From Ilumatobacteraceae bacterium (GTDB lineage: Bacteria; Actinomycetota; Acidimicrobiia; Acidimicrobiales; Ilumatobacteraceae): a stretch of 9,979 bases of DNA. Every line of letters starts with the position of its first letter. Position 1 is the first letter of the stretch. The notes beneath the pieces were generated by a model that saw only the letters and a list, made by a program, of their open reading frames with translations, searched no databases and had not been told where the DNA came from. A program made the position numbers and the translations under genes. Below are positions 1 through 6,965 of this stretch, piece by piece. Location: contig JAHRVJ010000129.1 of the NCBI GenBank assembly GCA_019090765.1, positions 1-9,979 of the forward strand, written 5' to 3'.

Positions 1-4
1 GATA

Positions 5-16
5 GTTTGTACAAAC
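5..16. promoter_or_regulatory. Perfect 12-bp palindrome, candidate operator
   Basis: GTTTGTACAAAC equals its own reverse complement. It lies 57 nt before the start codon of the DUF385 gene, where a repressor site would be expected. Twelve-base perfect palindromes with an AC/GT centre are typical of TetR- or MarR-like operators (family knowledge), but no regulator gene is visible here and the region upstream is cut off. I could not place convincing -35 and -10 boxes around it. The symmetry is seen directly; the operator role is inferred. Confidence 0.4.
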
Positions 17-61
17 GGTGCCTTGTGTGATTGCGAGGCCTGCAGAGCGAGACCGACCAAC

Positions 62-67
62 AGGGAG
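62..67 (+). promoter_or_regulatory. Ribosome binding site for the DUF385 gene
   Basis: AGGGAG lies 5 nt before the ATG at 73. It decides the start against the ATG at 31, which has no purine-rich stretch before it and would add 14 residues unlike the family. Confidence 0.7.
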
Positions 68-72
68 AAAAT

Positions 73-486
73 ATGGACATGCGAGAGATCAACCAGGGCG
101 TCATCACGGAGTTCCGTGCAAACGAAGGGAAACTGTCCGGCCCGATGGAGGGTGCACCCATCTTGTTGCTGACCACCAGCGGGCGCAGCAGCGGCAGGCC
201 GCACACCACGCCCGTGGGTTTCGTCGACGCAGGTGGCCGCCTAGCGGTGGCGGCCGCCAACGGGGGGTCCGATCAATCTCCCGACTGGTACCGAAACATC
301 GAAAACAACAATCAGGTAACCATCGAGGTTCCCGGAGCCTCAATCCCGTCTACTGCAACAGTTACATCTGGCCCCGAACGTGACGAGCTACTCGAACAGC
401 TCTGTGGCGCGCTTCCCGGAATGGCCGATCACGTTTCGGCCACCACACGAGAGATACCAGTGGTCATCTTCAGCGAAGCGAGCTAA
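73..486 (+). CDS. Deazaflavin (F420)-dependent nitroreductase-family protein, DUF385/Ddn-like
   Basis: A 137-residue protein of the Ddn/DUF385 family, a split beta-barrel fold that binds reduced F420 and reduces quinones, nitro compounds or other small molecules, depending on the member. The family pattern is clear: a strand ending LLLTTSGRSSGRPHTTPVGF (residues about 33-52), then a strand followed by the ANGG segment with a tryptophan-tyrosine pair (DWYRNIENN, about 74-82), a VTIEV strand, and a C-terminal IPVVIF strand. The length fits the short family members, and there is no signal peptide or membrane segment. The start at 73 is chosen because AGGGAG precedes it; ATG 79 is a weaker alternative. 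The gene stands alone on the plus strand and converges on the sigma-factor gene, 27 nt separating the two stop codons, with no hairpin terminator visible between them. The substrate cannot be told from sequence. The presence of this family implies a host that makes F420. Confidence 0.85.
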   Translation: MDMREINQGVITEFRANEGKLSGPMEGAPILLLTTSGRSSGRPHTTPVGFVDAGGRLAVAAANGGSDQSPDWYRNIENNNQVTIEVPGASIPSTATVTSGPERDELLEQLCGALPGMADHVSATTREIPVVIFSEAS

Positions 487-513
487 GCAGCTGGCGGCCG
501 AGCCTGGGAAGGG

Positions 514-1779
514 TCAGAGCATCCCTGGACGTGCTGTGAGCTGGTCACGAAGAGCGGCCGTTGGTGCTGATTGGCCCGCCAGGTTCCACGCGGCCGTCGC
601 CTTGATGGTGTCGCCAGCGATGGTATGGAGGTGAGCGCGCGCCGCGTGGAGGCGCCACGGGCCACCCAGCTTGTCTGGGTCGAGTCGTTCGAGTTCTGTC
701 GCCGCTCGGATGTGGTCACCCGCTTCGGCCATGGCGATGGCCCGGTTCAGCTTGGTGCCGGCATTACCGTCACCGGCCACCTCGACGAGTTCGTTATAGA
801 GGACGACGATTTGGGCCCAATCGGTGTGCTCGGCGGAAGTGGCGGTGGTGTGGAGAGCGGAGATTTCGGCCTCAAGCTGGTACGGCGACCGCATCGTGTT
901 GCTACGTCCGCGGTCGAGTGCAGCTGCGGCCGTAGCGATCGTGTCTTGGTCCCACCGGGTTCGAACTTGGTTGGGTAGTGGGATGAAGCGTCCATGCTCA
1001 TCGAGCCGGGTGCGCATGCGTTCGTTGGTGAACATCAGCAGGGCGAGTAGCGACCAGGTGTCAGGCTCTTCGGACACTCCCGTGAGGACTTGGGCGAGAC
1101 GGATCGCCTCGCGGCGCAGGTCGGCGCCAGCATCGGGCGTGGCCGCACCTGGCCGGTGGCCATGGGTGAACGCCAGTCGTACGGCCGCTAGAACTTGGGG
1201 AAGCCGATCGGCGACCGCAGGGTCACTGGGTTGGCGAAGGGGGACGCGGCTCAGCCGGATCTTCCGTTTGGCTCTGGTCAGCCTGCTGCGGATCCCGGGC
1301 TCGTTGCTGTAGAACATCGGGGCGATCTGCTCCGGTGTCAGCCCCGCTACGGTCCGCAGCATCAACAGGACCTGGTCAGTTGGGGCGAGCGCCGGGTGGC
1401 AACACAGCAACATCAGGGCCAGTTCGTCATCTCGAGTGTCGTTCTCGGGATCGTCGAGCAGCTCCAGCTCAACTTGCCAAAGTGGCTGATCCCACAGCCG
1501 GGCAATGGCCCTCGTGCCGGCATCCCTTGACCGGATGTGGTCAATTAGGACTCGTCTTGCCGTGACCAGGATCCACGCCCCGGGGTTTTCAGGGATCCCT
1601 TCTTGCGCCCAGGATCGCAACGCTCGGCTGAAAGCCTCCTGCACGCAGTCCTCGGCGAGGGCGAGATCGCGGCAACTGGCGAGCAGGACAGCGACCGATT
1701 TGCGCCAGTGTTGGCGGTAGACCGAATCGACCGCGGCTTCGACGGTGGTCGGTTGGTGCTGTGGTCGGTCGCTGTCCAT
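514..1779 (-). CDS. ECF sigma factor, ECF42-like, with long C-terminal TPR-type extension
   Basis: A 421-residue RNA polymerase sigma factor of the extracytoplasmic-function class. Region 2 spans about residues 14-82 (LAEDCVQEAF at about 41-50, then NPGAWILVTARRVLIDHIRS). Region 4 spans about 115-175 (CCHPALAPTDQVLLMLR, GLTPEQIA, then SRLTRAKRKIR). Residues from about 185 to 421 form the large helical extension typical of group ECF42, with the landmarks TRWDQ, SPYQLEAEISALH, TDWAQIVVLYNEL and KLNRAIAMAEAG. In this group the extension is reported to control activity, and no anti-sigma factor is usual; none is seen here. The ATG follows the stop of the DGPF gene by 3 nt (TGACCAATG), and no strong RBS is seen, so translation is probably coupled. 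The DGPF gene is the standard ECF42 neighbour. Several usually conserved blocks in the extension are altered, for example RLAFTHGH where YLIFNEGY is common, so this is a divergent member. Confidence 0.9.
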   Translation of the reverse strand: MDSDRPQHQPTTVEAAVDSVYRQHWRKSVAVLLASCRDLALAEDCVQEAFSRALRSWAQEGIPENPGAWILVTARRVLIDHIRSRDAGTRAIARLWDQPLWQVELELLDDPENDTRDDELALMLLCCHPALAPTDQVLLMLRTVAGLTPEQIAPMFYSNEPGIRSRLTRAKRKIRLSRVPLRQPSDPAVADRLPQVLAAVRLAFTHGHRPGAATPDAGADLRREAIRLAQVLTGVSEEPDTWSLLALLMFTNERMRTRLDEHGRFIPLPNQVRTRWDQDTIATAAAALDRGRSNTMRSPYQLEAEISALHTTATSAEHTDWAQIVVLYNELVEVAGDGNAGTKLNRAIAMAEAGDHIRAATELERLDPDKLGGPWRLHAARAHLHTIAGDTIKATAAWNLAGQSAPTAALRDQLTARPGML

Positions 1780-1782
1780 TGG

Positions 1783-2163
1783 TCAGGCTGGCGGCCCCTG
1801 GGTGTAGTCAATGTTGGGGCGGATCTCAACTGCACCGTAGCCGCGGGCTGCTACGGGTATTTGGGCCGCCCATTTGACGGCTTCGTCGAGGTCCTCGGCC
1901 TCGATCAGGTACCAACCAATCACGTGCTCGTCGACCTCGGCAAAGGGCCCGTCGTGGAGTTTGATGTCTCCGTCAACCACGCTGACGGTGGTTGACATCT
2001 CGGGCGGCAATACCGACTCTCCGCCTTTGAGAACTCCCGCTGCTCCGGCGGCCTCGGCAAACGCCATGTACTCACTGACGTAGGCACCGAACTCTTCGCT
2101 ATCTGGTGCTGGTTCTGACCCATGCGCGGCGGTCAAGATGAGTGTGTAGGAGGTCTTGGTCAT
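1783..2163 (-). CDS. YCII-related DGPF-domain protein
   Basis: A 126-residue protein of the YCII/DGPF family, small cytoplasmic alpha-beta proteins with a ferredoxin-like fold. The signature DGPF is at residues 71-74 (KLHDGPFAEVDEHVIGWYLI), followed by the family helix EDLDEAVKWAAQIP and the closing strand GAVEIRPN. An open frame extends 26 codons further upstream, but the ATG at 2163 is the likely start: the family begins at the strand SYTLIL just after it, and GAAAGAAG lies 7 nt before it. It is the first gene of a two-gene unit with the ECF42-like sigma factor 3 nt downstream. In this pairing the DGPF gene is thought to be a target of the sigma factor (family knowledge). The biochemical role of DGPF proteins is not established, and an enzymatic activity should not be assumed. 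Confidence 0.9.
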   Translation of the reverse strand: MTKTSYTLILTAAHGSEPAPDSEEFGAYVSEYMAFAEAAGAAGVLKGGESVLPPEMSTTVSVVDGDIKLHDGPFAEVDEHVIGWYLIEAEDLDEAVKWAAQIPVAARGYGAVEIRPNIDYTQGPPA

Positions 2164-2170
2164 AGGGGTG

Positions 2171-2178
2171 CTTCTTTC
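2171..2178 (-). promoter_or_regulatory. Ribosome binding site for the DGPF gene
   Basis: On the minus strand GAAAGAAG lies 7 nt before the ATG at 2163. It supports that start over the upstream codon at 2241. Confidence 0.6.
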
Positions 2179-2184
2179 TGTTAG

Positions 2185-2204
2185 GTGCTCGCGTTCGCGA
2201 CCAC
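2185..2204. repeat. Interrupted palindrome, candidate operator
   Basis: The 20-bp element GTGCTCGCGTTCGCGACCAC has outer arms GTG/CAC and inner arms TCGCG/CGCGA around a TT centre, with one mismatched pair in each arm. It lies 21 nt before the DGPF start codon, within the 5' leader or promoter. The 2-nt centre argues against an RNA hairpin and favours a protein-binding site, though this is inference. Confidence 0.4.
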
Positions 2205-2266
2205 ACACAGTAAGACGGCCCAACCCGGTTTGCCGCGGCACCTTTTTGAATTGCCGGTTTCGATAT

Positions 2267-2278
2267 TCGCAGATGCGA
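2267..2278. repeat. Short palindrome TCGCA-GA-TGCGA
   Basis: Five-base arms surround a 2-nt centre, the same layout (TCGCR-NN-YGCGA) as the inner part of the element at 2189-2200, 78 bp away. It begins 13 nt past the purD/purM stop codon. It lacks a U-tract, so it is not called a terminator. Confidence 0.3.
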
Positions 2279-2290
2279 GATCATCGATGG

Positions 2291-4489
2291 CTAGCTTCGC
2301 CGCAGTTGAACCTTGCCGGCACCTTCAACCAAGCGCCCAATGACCCAGGTGGTCTCGTTGATGCTGCTCTGCACGCTGTTGACTTCATCTTCGTGGCACA
2401 CGATGACCATTCCGATGCCCATGTTTAAGGTGCGATACAGCTCTTCGGTGGTCATCTGGGGGGTCAGTTCCCGAACGAGTCGAAACAATTCAGGCATCGG
2501 CCAAGAGCCAAGTTCGATCACGGCGTCGACATCATCGGGGAGCACGCGTGGCAGATTCTCGGGTAGCCCGCCACCTGTAATGTGAGCAAGCGCCTTGACG
2601 CTGCCTCCAGCCAGTGCAGGTGAGAGCAGCTCCAGGTATGAGCGGTGCGGCTCAAGCAGGGTTTCGCCGAGCGGGCGATCAAACCCTTCGGGCACGACAT
2701 CCATCGGGATCCAATCAAACAGCTTGCGTAGCAGCGAGTATCCGTTGGTGTGTGGCCCGCTTGAGGCAACGCCGACCAGTACGTCCCCGGCGCCCACGTC
2801 GGGCCGGGGAAGCAACTCGGAGCGGTCGGCGACCCCGATGAGGGTTCCGGCGATGTCGAATGACCCAGGCTGGTACACCCCGGGCATCTCAGCGGTCTCG
2901 CCACCGAGCAGCGCACAGCCCGCAGCCAGGCAAGCGTCGGCCATTCCGCTTACTACCTCGGCGACCAGATCGGCATCGAGCACGCTCGCGGCGATGTAGT
3001 CGAGAAAGAACAATGGTTTCGCGGATTGCACCAGTACGTCGTCGATGCAGTGGTTCACGATGTCGGCACCAACGCCGCGAACTAGGCCGAGGCGAGCTGC
3101 CAACTCGACTTTGGTGCCCACACCGTCGGTGGACGCGACCAGTACTGGGTCATCGAGATCCATGATCGCTTGAGCAGAGAAGACACCGCCGAAGCTGCCG
3201 ACTCCCTTGAGCACCCCGTTGCCGTGAGTCGCCTCGACAGCGGCCTTCATCTCGGCAACTGCGCGGCCACCCTCGTCGATATCAACGCCGGCGGATGCGT
3301 ACGTGGCCACTTCGGCTCCGATCGCCCTCCAGCCGATGTCGCGGCGAAACTGCATCCCGTCGAAGCTGATGCGTCCGATGTGCTCGTATGCGGCGGCGCG
3401 CGCTTCGGCAAGGTCGTAGCCAATACCTGTGACGGCGAGGACCCGACCGCCGGCGACACACCCGTTGATATCGACACCGGCGTCGAATCGGACGGTGGTG
3501 GTGCCGTCGTGACCGATCAGGCCGGAATGCATGCTGTCGGTGATCTTGGCGCCTTGAACGGGAGCATTCGGATACCCCGCGGCTGCCGCGACCACCGTGA
3601 CTGTGGCCTGCGAGCGCAGCACTAACGGTAGGTCTTCGACTGCCCCGCGGGTGCAAGCCAGCGCCAGTTCGGCAATGTCAGTTTCGAGCAGTGGTAATAC
3701 CGCCTGTGCCTCGGGGTCGCCGAAACGAACGTTGTACTCGATCAGGCGGGGGCCATCGGCGGTCAACATCAGCCCGGCATACAGAACACCGACGTACGGT
3801 GTGCCCGCGGCGGCATGATGATCGATGACAGGCTGCACGAAGGTGGCGAGCAAGTCGTTGGCTCCGTAGGGGATTGGCGCCGGAGCGTAGGCCCCCATCC
3901 CGCCCGTGTTCGGACCGGTGTCGCCCTCGCCGAGTCGTTTGTGGTCTTGAGCCACCGGGAGCGCGACCGCGCGGGTGCCGTCACACATCGCGAGCAGTGA
4001 GCACTCCGGACCGTAGAGACGCTCTTCGAGCACGAACGGCCCCGAGGCCGCCGCGGCACGAATCGCATCTGTCGTGGCCTGGTCGTCGTCGGGGACCGCA
4101 ACGCCCTTGCCTCCAGCGAGCCCGTCGAGCTTGACCACGACCCGGCATCCAAGTTCTCGCCACCAGGCAATGGCCGCGTCAGGATCTTCGAATCGCGCGA
4201 ACCGCGGGCCGGGAATGCCAATCGTTTGGGCAAGGTCACGAGCAAAGCTCTTTGAAGCTTCGAGTTGCGCAAGGTCGGCAGTTGGGCCGAAGCAGGACAG
4301 GTTGCGTCGGCCGCATTCGTCTGCGACGCCAGCGACGAGGAGTGCTTCGGGGCCGGGAATGACTAGATCGGTGTCGTCGGCAGAGGCGTCGTCGAGGCTG
4401 GCGCGCATGGTCACTTCGTGACCGTGACTCCGGCACGCCCAGGCCAATGCTTGTTCACGGCCGCCACTCCCGAGAACCAGAACGCGCAC
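2291..4489 (-). CDS. purD/purM: Bifunctional PurD-PurM fusion: GAR synthetase and AIR synthetase
   Basis: A 732-residue fusion. The N-terminal GARS part (about 1-390) ligates phosphoribosylamine and glycine with ATP to give GAR; the C-terminal AIRS part (about 395-732) cyclises FGAM to AIR with ATP. GARS marks: the opening LVLGSGG, IPGPEALLV, FGPTADLAQLEASK (67-80), the ATP-grasp lysine segment VVVKLDGLAGGKGV, DHKRLGEGDTGPNTGGMGAY (182-201), the Mg-binding EYNVRFGDPE (251-260) and the closing RRDIGWRAI. AIRS marks: YASAGVDIDEG (397-407), TDGVGTK (454-460), FFLDYIA, LLGGETAEMPG (527-537), SSGPHTNGYSLLRK and HITGGGLPENLPRVLP. The frame is continuous with no stop between the parts, and only about four residues lie between them. 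The GARS N-terminal domain is about 25 residues shorter than in E. coli PurD and lacks the PGNxG segment. The start is GTG, overlapping the purF stop by 1 nt (TAGTG), with AAGGGG 10 nt upstream. It is the last gene of the purine operon. Confidence 0.95.
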   Translation of the reverse strand: MRVLVLGSGGREQALAWACRSHGHEVTMRASLDDASADDTDLVIPGPEALLVAGVADECGRRNLSCFGPTADLAQLEASKSFARDLAQTIGIPGPRFARFEDPDAAIAWWRELGCRVVVKLDGLAGGKGVAVPDDDQATTDAIRAAAASGPFVLEERLYGPECSLLAMCDGTRAVALPVAQDHKRLGEGDTGPNTGGMGAYAPAPIPYGANDLLATFVQPVIDHHAAAGTPYVGVLYAGLMLTADGPRLIEYNVRFGDPEAQAVLPLLETDIAELALACTRGAVEDLPLVLRSQATVTVVAAAAGYPNAPVQGAKITDSMHSGLIGHDGTTTVRFDAGVDINGCVAGGRVLAVTGIGYDLAEARAAAYEHIGRISFDGMQFRRDIGWRAIGAEVATYASAGVDIDEGGRAVAEMKAAVEATHGNGVLKGVGSFGGVFSAQAIMDLDDPVLVASTDGVGTKVELAARLGLVRGVGADIVNHCIDDVLVQSAKPLFFLDYIAASVLDADLVAEVVSGMADACLAAGCALLGGETAEMPGVYQPGSFDIAGTLIGVADRSELLPRPDVGAGDVLVGVASSGPHTNGYSLLRKLFDWIPMDVVPEGFDRPLGETLLEPHRSYLELLSPALAGGSVKALAHITGGGLPENLPRVLPDDVDAVIELGSWPMPELFRLVRELTPQMTTEELYRTLNMGIGMVIVCHEDEVNSVQSSINETTWVIGRLVEGAGKVQLRRS

Positions 4490-5979
4490 TAGGCGAGCAC
4501 CCCTTCGAATGACAGCTTGGCTTGCGCGTCGCCGACGGCGAGGGGGTATTCGCCGGTGAAGCAGGCGTTGCAGTATCCGTCGTCTTGACCACTCTTACGA
4601 TCGGCGATCGCTTGCATCATTCCGTCGAGCGACAAGAAGGCCAGACTGTCTGCTCCGATGTGCTCGCGGATCTCCTCGACATTCAGTTGCGAGGCCATCA
4701 GGTCGTCGTCGTGGCCCATATCGACACCGAAGTGACAGGCGTGAGTAATCGGCGGGCAGGTGATGCGCACGTGCACCTCGGTTGCGCCGGCATCGCGCAC
4801 CAGCTTGACTAGCGGACCCGCAGTGGTCCCACGGACGAGGGAGTCGTCGATGACGACGACTCGTTGGCCCTCAAGATTCTCACTAAGTGCGTTGAACTTA
4901 AGTGCGACCCCGCGCTCTCGGATGTCTTGGGTCGGCTCGATAAAGGTGCGGCCGATATAGCGGTTCTTGATGAGGCCGTCGTTGAAGGGCAACCCGGTCT
5001 CGCGGGCGAATCCAATGGCGGCAGGAATTGAAGAATCGGGCACCGGTATTATCACGTCGGCATCGGCCGGAGATTCTTTGGCGAGTTCAATCCCGAGTTG
5101 CTGGCGGGTGTGGTGCACGCTGCGCCCGTCCCAGTTGGAGTCGGGTCGGGAGAAATAGACGAACTCGAAGCTGCAGCGCGCCGAGTTGGCTTGCGGCGCC
5201 AACACCTGCGTCCGTTCGAGCTCGGCGCCGCGCAGGGTGACCATCTCGCCGGGCGCCACTTCGTCGATGTCGACGCAGCCGAGCGTTGACAGAGCGCAGG
5301 TCTCGCTTGCGACAGCGTGCCCTCCATGGGGAAGCCGGCCCACTGAAAGCGGACGGAATCCCCAAGGGTCGCGGACAGCTATTACCTGGTCGGCCGCAAG
5401 GATGACCAGGGAGAAGGCGCCCTTCCAGGCTGGCAACGTCCGCTCGATACGTTCTTGCCAGGTCTGACCCCCGGCTGCCGCGAGCATCAGGGTGAACACC
5501 TCTGTGTCGCTTGTGGCGGTTAGTCCAAACCCCCGATTGAGAAGTTCCTCGCGCAGCGCGGTTGCGTTTACGAGGTTGCCATTGTGGGCAACCGAAAGTG
5601 GGCCGTGCATGGTTTCCACCAGGAAGGGCTGGATGTTGCGTTCAGCATTCGACCCGGTGGTCGAGTACCGAGTGTGGCCAATCGCGTGGTACCCGGTTAG
5701 TGGCGCGAGCGTGTCGGGGGTGAACACGTTGGCGACCAGGCCGGCCTCTTTGTGGACGCGAGCCCGCTGCCCGTCGCTAACCGCGATGCCGGCGGCCTCC
5801 TGCCCCCGATGTTGGAGAGCGAACAGGCCGAAGAAGGCCAACTGTGCAACGCCTTCACCGTGGGGCGTTGACAATCCGAGCACGCCGCATTCGTCTTTCG
5901 GAGAGTCGTCGGTGAATCCTTGGCCAGAAGCCGTAGAAATCCCCGTGACCGGGATACCGATGGAGGCTTGAGAACTCAT
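4489..5979 (-). CDS. purF: Amidophosphoribosyltransferase (PurF)
   Basis: A 496-residue enzyme that makes 5-phosphoribosylamine from PRPP and glutamine, the first committed step of purine synthesis. The N-terminal Ntn glutaminase domain starts at Cys31 (DECGVLGL), so a 30-residue propeptide is expected to be removed; similarly long propeptides are known in actinobacteria. Other marks are LQHRGQEAAGIAV (55-67), GHTRYSTTGS (101-110), HNGNLVNA (132-139) and SDTEVF. The phosphoribosyltransferase domain carries the PRPP loop VVVIDDSLVRGTT (374-386). Four cysteines match the 4Fe-4S ligands of the Bacillus-type enzyme: C269, C415, C470 and C473. The start follows the purC stop by 1 nt, with GGAG 10 nt upstream (5990-5993). 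The next product, phosphoribosylamine, is chemically unstable and is the substrate of the PurD part encoded immediately downstream. Allosteric inhibition by purine nucleotides is usual in the family. Confidence 0.97.
   Translation of the reverse strand: MSSQASIGIPVTGISTASGQGFTDDSPKDECGVLGLSTPHGEGVAQLAFFGLFALQHRGQEAAGIAVSDGQRARVHKEAGLVANVFTPDTLAPLTGYHAIGHTRYSTTGSNAERNIQPFLVETMHGPLSVAHNGNLVNATALREELLNRGFGLTATSDTEVFTLMLAAAGGQTWQERIERTLPAWKGAFSLVILAADQVIAVRDPWGFRPLSVGRLPHGGHAVASETCALSTLGCVDIDEVAPGEMVTLRGAELERTQVLAPQANSARCSFEFVYFSRPDSNWDGRSVHHTRQQLGIELAKESPADADVIIPVPDSSIPAAIGFARETGLPFNDGLIKNRYIGRTFIEPTQDIRERGVALKFNALSENLEGQRVVVIDDSLVRGTTAGPLVKLVRDAGATEVHVRITCPPITHACHFGVDMGHDDDLMASQLNVEEIREHIGADSLAFLSLDGMMQAIADRKSGQDDGYCNACFTGEYPLAVGDAQAKLSFEGVLA
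4500..4505 (-). promoter_or_regulatory. Ribosome binding site for purD/purM
   Basis: AAGGGG lies 10 nt before the GTG at 4489, inside the 3' end of purF. It supports the GTG start, after which the protein opens directly with the expected glycine-rich strand of PurD. Confidence 0.5.
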
Positions 5980-5980
5980 A

Positions 5981-6955
5981 TCAGGTGATCTCCATTCCCG
6001 CGACAGCGGCGTTTATCCGGGGTCCCACAGGGTAGGCGCCAGGGTTGAAGGTTTTACCAGTGAGGCGTTCGTAGGCATCGATGTATCGCGCGGTCGTGGC
6101 ACTCCAGACTTCGGCGGGCAGTTTGGGAATCGGCCCGCTGCCTGAATATCCAGCGTCGGCCAATGCTCTACGGACAACTTCTTTGTCGAGGCTCTCGGGC
6201 TCGTCCCCTGCCCGCAGACGCTCGTCGTAAGTTGCCGCGATCCACCAGCGTGACGAGTCGGGGGTGTGGACCTCATCGATCAAGAGCAGCTCGCCGTCGG
6301 CAGCGAGGCCGAATTCATACTTGGTGTCGGCAAGTATCAACCCCGCCGTGGCCCCTAGCTCTGTACCGCGGGCAAACAGCGCGAGCGCGGCATGTTCGAC
6401 ACGACGCCACAGCTCATTTTCGACGAGGCCACGACTGACTACCTCCGCTGATGCGAGCGGCTCATCGTGGGCATTGTTCAAGCCCTTTGTTGTGGGCGTC
6501 ACGATGGGCTCGGGCAACGGCGTATTCTTGGCCAACCCGTCGGGGAACGTGTGGCCGTACAACGTTCGTTCACCGTTGGCATATTGGGTCCACAGCGCGG
6601 TATCAGTAACGCCGGTGATGTACCCGCGCACGATGACCTCAACCGGTAGCGGGACTGCTTCGGTCGCGATGAGCACATTGGGGTCGGGTTCGGAGATTGC
6701 ATGGTTGGCCACGATGTCGGCTGTCTGGCCGAACCACCAGGTTGACAACTGATTGAGGACCTGACCTTTGTAAGGCACGCCAGCAATGATCCGGTCGAAG
6801 GCCGAAAGGCGGTCGGTGGTAATGAAGAGGCGTCGACGATTTGGCAGCGCGTACGAGATGCGCACCTTGCCGACCCGTCGGTCATCGAGCCGCAGTTCCA
6901 CATTGTCGAGTGGCTCTGGATCTGGTGAGGTGTTGGTGGCGTGACCCGATGTCAT
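5981..6955 (-). CDS. purC: SAICAR synthetase (PurC)
   Basis: A 324-residue phosphoribosylaminoimidazole-succinocarboxamide synthase, joining CAIR and aspartate with ATP. Diagnostic segments in order: GKVRISY (29-35), TDRLSAFDRIIAGVPYKG (47-64), LNQLSTWWF (67-75), EVIVRGYITG (106-115), PTTKG (154-158), LADTKYEFG (208-216) and LIDEVHTPDSSRWW (225-238). The length is at the long end for the monofunctional type because of about 18 poorly conserved N-terminal residues and a C-terminal tail. The open frame continues upstream to 7069 but there overlaps purQ and has no family similarity, so ATG 6955 is chosen, 10 nt past the purQ stop. Its nearest purine-rich match (AAGGAA, 6972-6977) is 16 nt away, which is long; GTG at 6901 is a possible alternative. 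Its substrate CAIR needs PurE/PurK activity, whose genes are not in the window. Confidence 0.95.
   Translation of the reverse strand: MTSGHATNTSPDPEPLDNVELRLDDRRVGKVRISYALPNRRRLFITTDRLSAFDRIIAGVPYKGQVLNQLSTWWFGQTADIVANHAISEPDPNVLIATEAVPLPVEVIVRGYITGVTDTALWTQYANGERTLYGHTFPDGLAKNTPLPEPIVTPTTKGLNNAHDEPLASAEVVSRGLVENELWRRVEHAALALFARGTELGATAGLILADTKYEFGLAADGELLLIDEVHTPDSSRWWIAATYDERLRAGDEPESLDKEVVRRALADAGYSGSGPIPKLPAEVWSATTARYIDAYERLTGKTFNPGAYPVGPRINAAVAGMEIT
5990..5993 (-). promoter_or_regulatory. Ribosome binding site for purF
   Basis: GGAG lies 10 nt before the purF ATG at 5979, within the last codons of purC. Confidence 0.5.
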
Positions 6956-6965
6956 GATGTCGCGG

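Larger units (their letters stand above)
2164..2290 (-). promoter_or_regulatory. Intergenic region between purD/purM and the DGPF-sigma pair
   Basis: This 127-bp gap is the only sizeable non-coding stretch on the minus strand, so it should hold the 3' end of the purine transcript and the promoter of the DGPF-sigma pair. I find no hairpin with a following U-tract, so no intrinsic terminator is called. A weak ECF-like pair, TGCCGC and CGTC spaced by 17 nt (minus strand, 2240 down to 2214), loosely resembles the TGTC...CGTC pattern I recall for ECF41/42 promoters, but it has mismatches. Palindromes are listed separately. Confidence 0.4.

Noticed and set aside
824..1312. Plus-strand open frame opposite the sigma-factor gene
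   Set aside because: Antisense shadow with Arg/Ser-rich translation and no family similarity; the minus-strand sigma factor explains the region.
2164..2241. Upstream start for the DGPF protein at 2241
   Set aside because: The extra 26 residues are not part of the family, and the ATG at 2163 has a suitably spaced GAAAGAAG.
2231..2250. Palindrome TGCCGCGGCA followed by CCTTTTT as a plus-strand terminator
   Set aside because: The palindrome leaves at most a three-pair stem once a loop is allowed, and no plus-strand transcript is expected to end there.
5887..5979. Thirty-residue PurF propeptide as an anomaly
   Set aside because: It is longer than in Bacillus or vertebrates, but actinobacterial PurF proteins such as the mycobacterial one have similarly long leaders before the catalytic cysteine.
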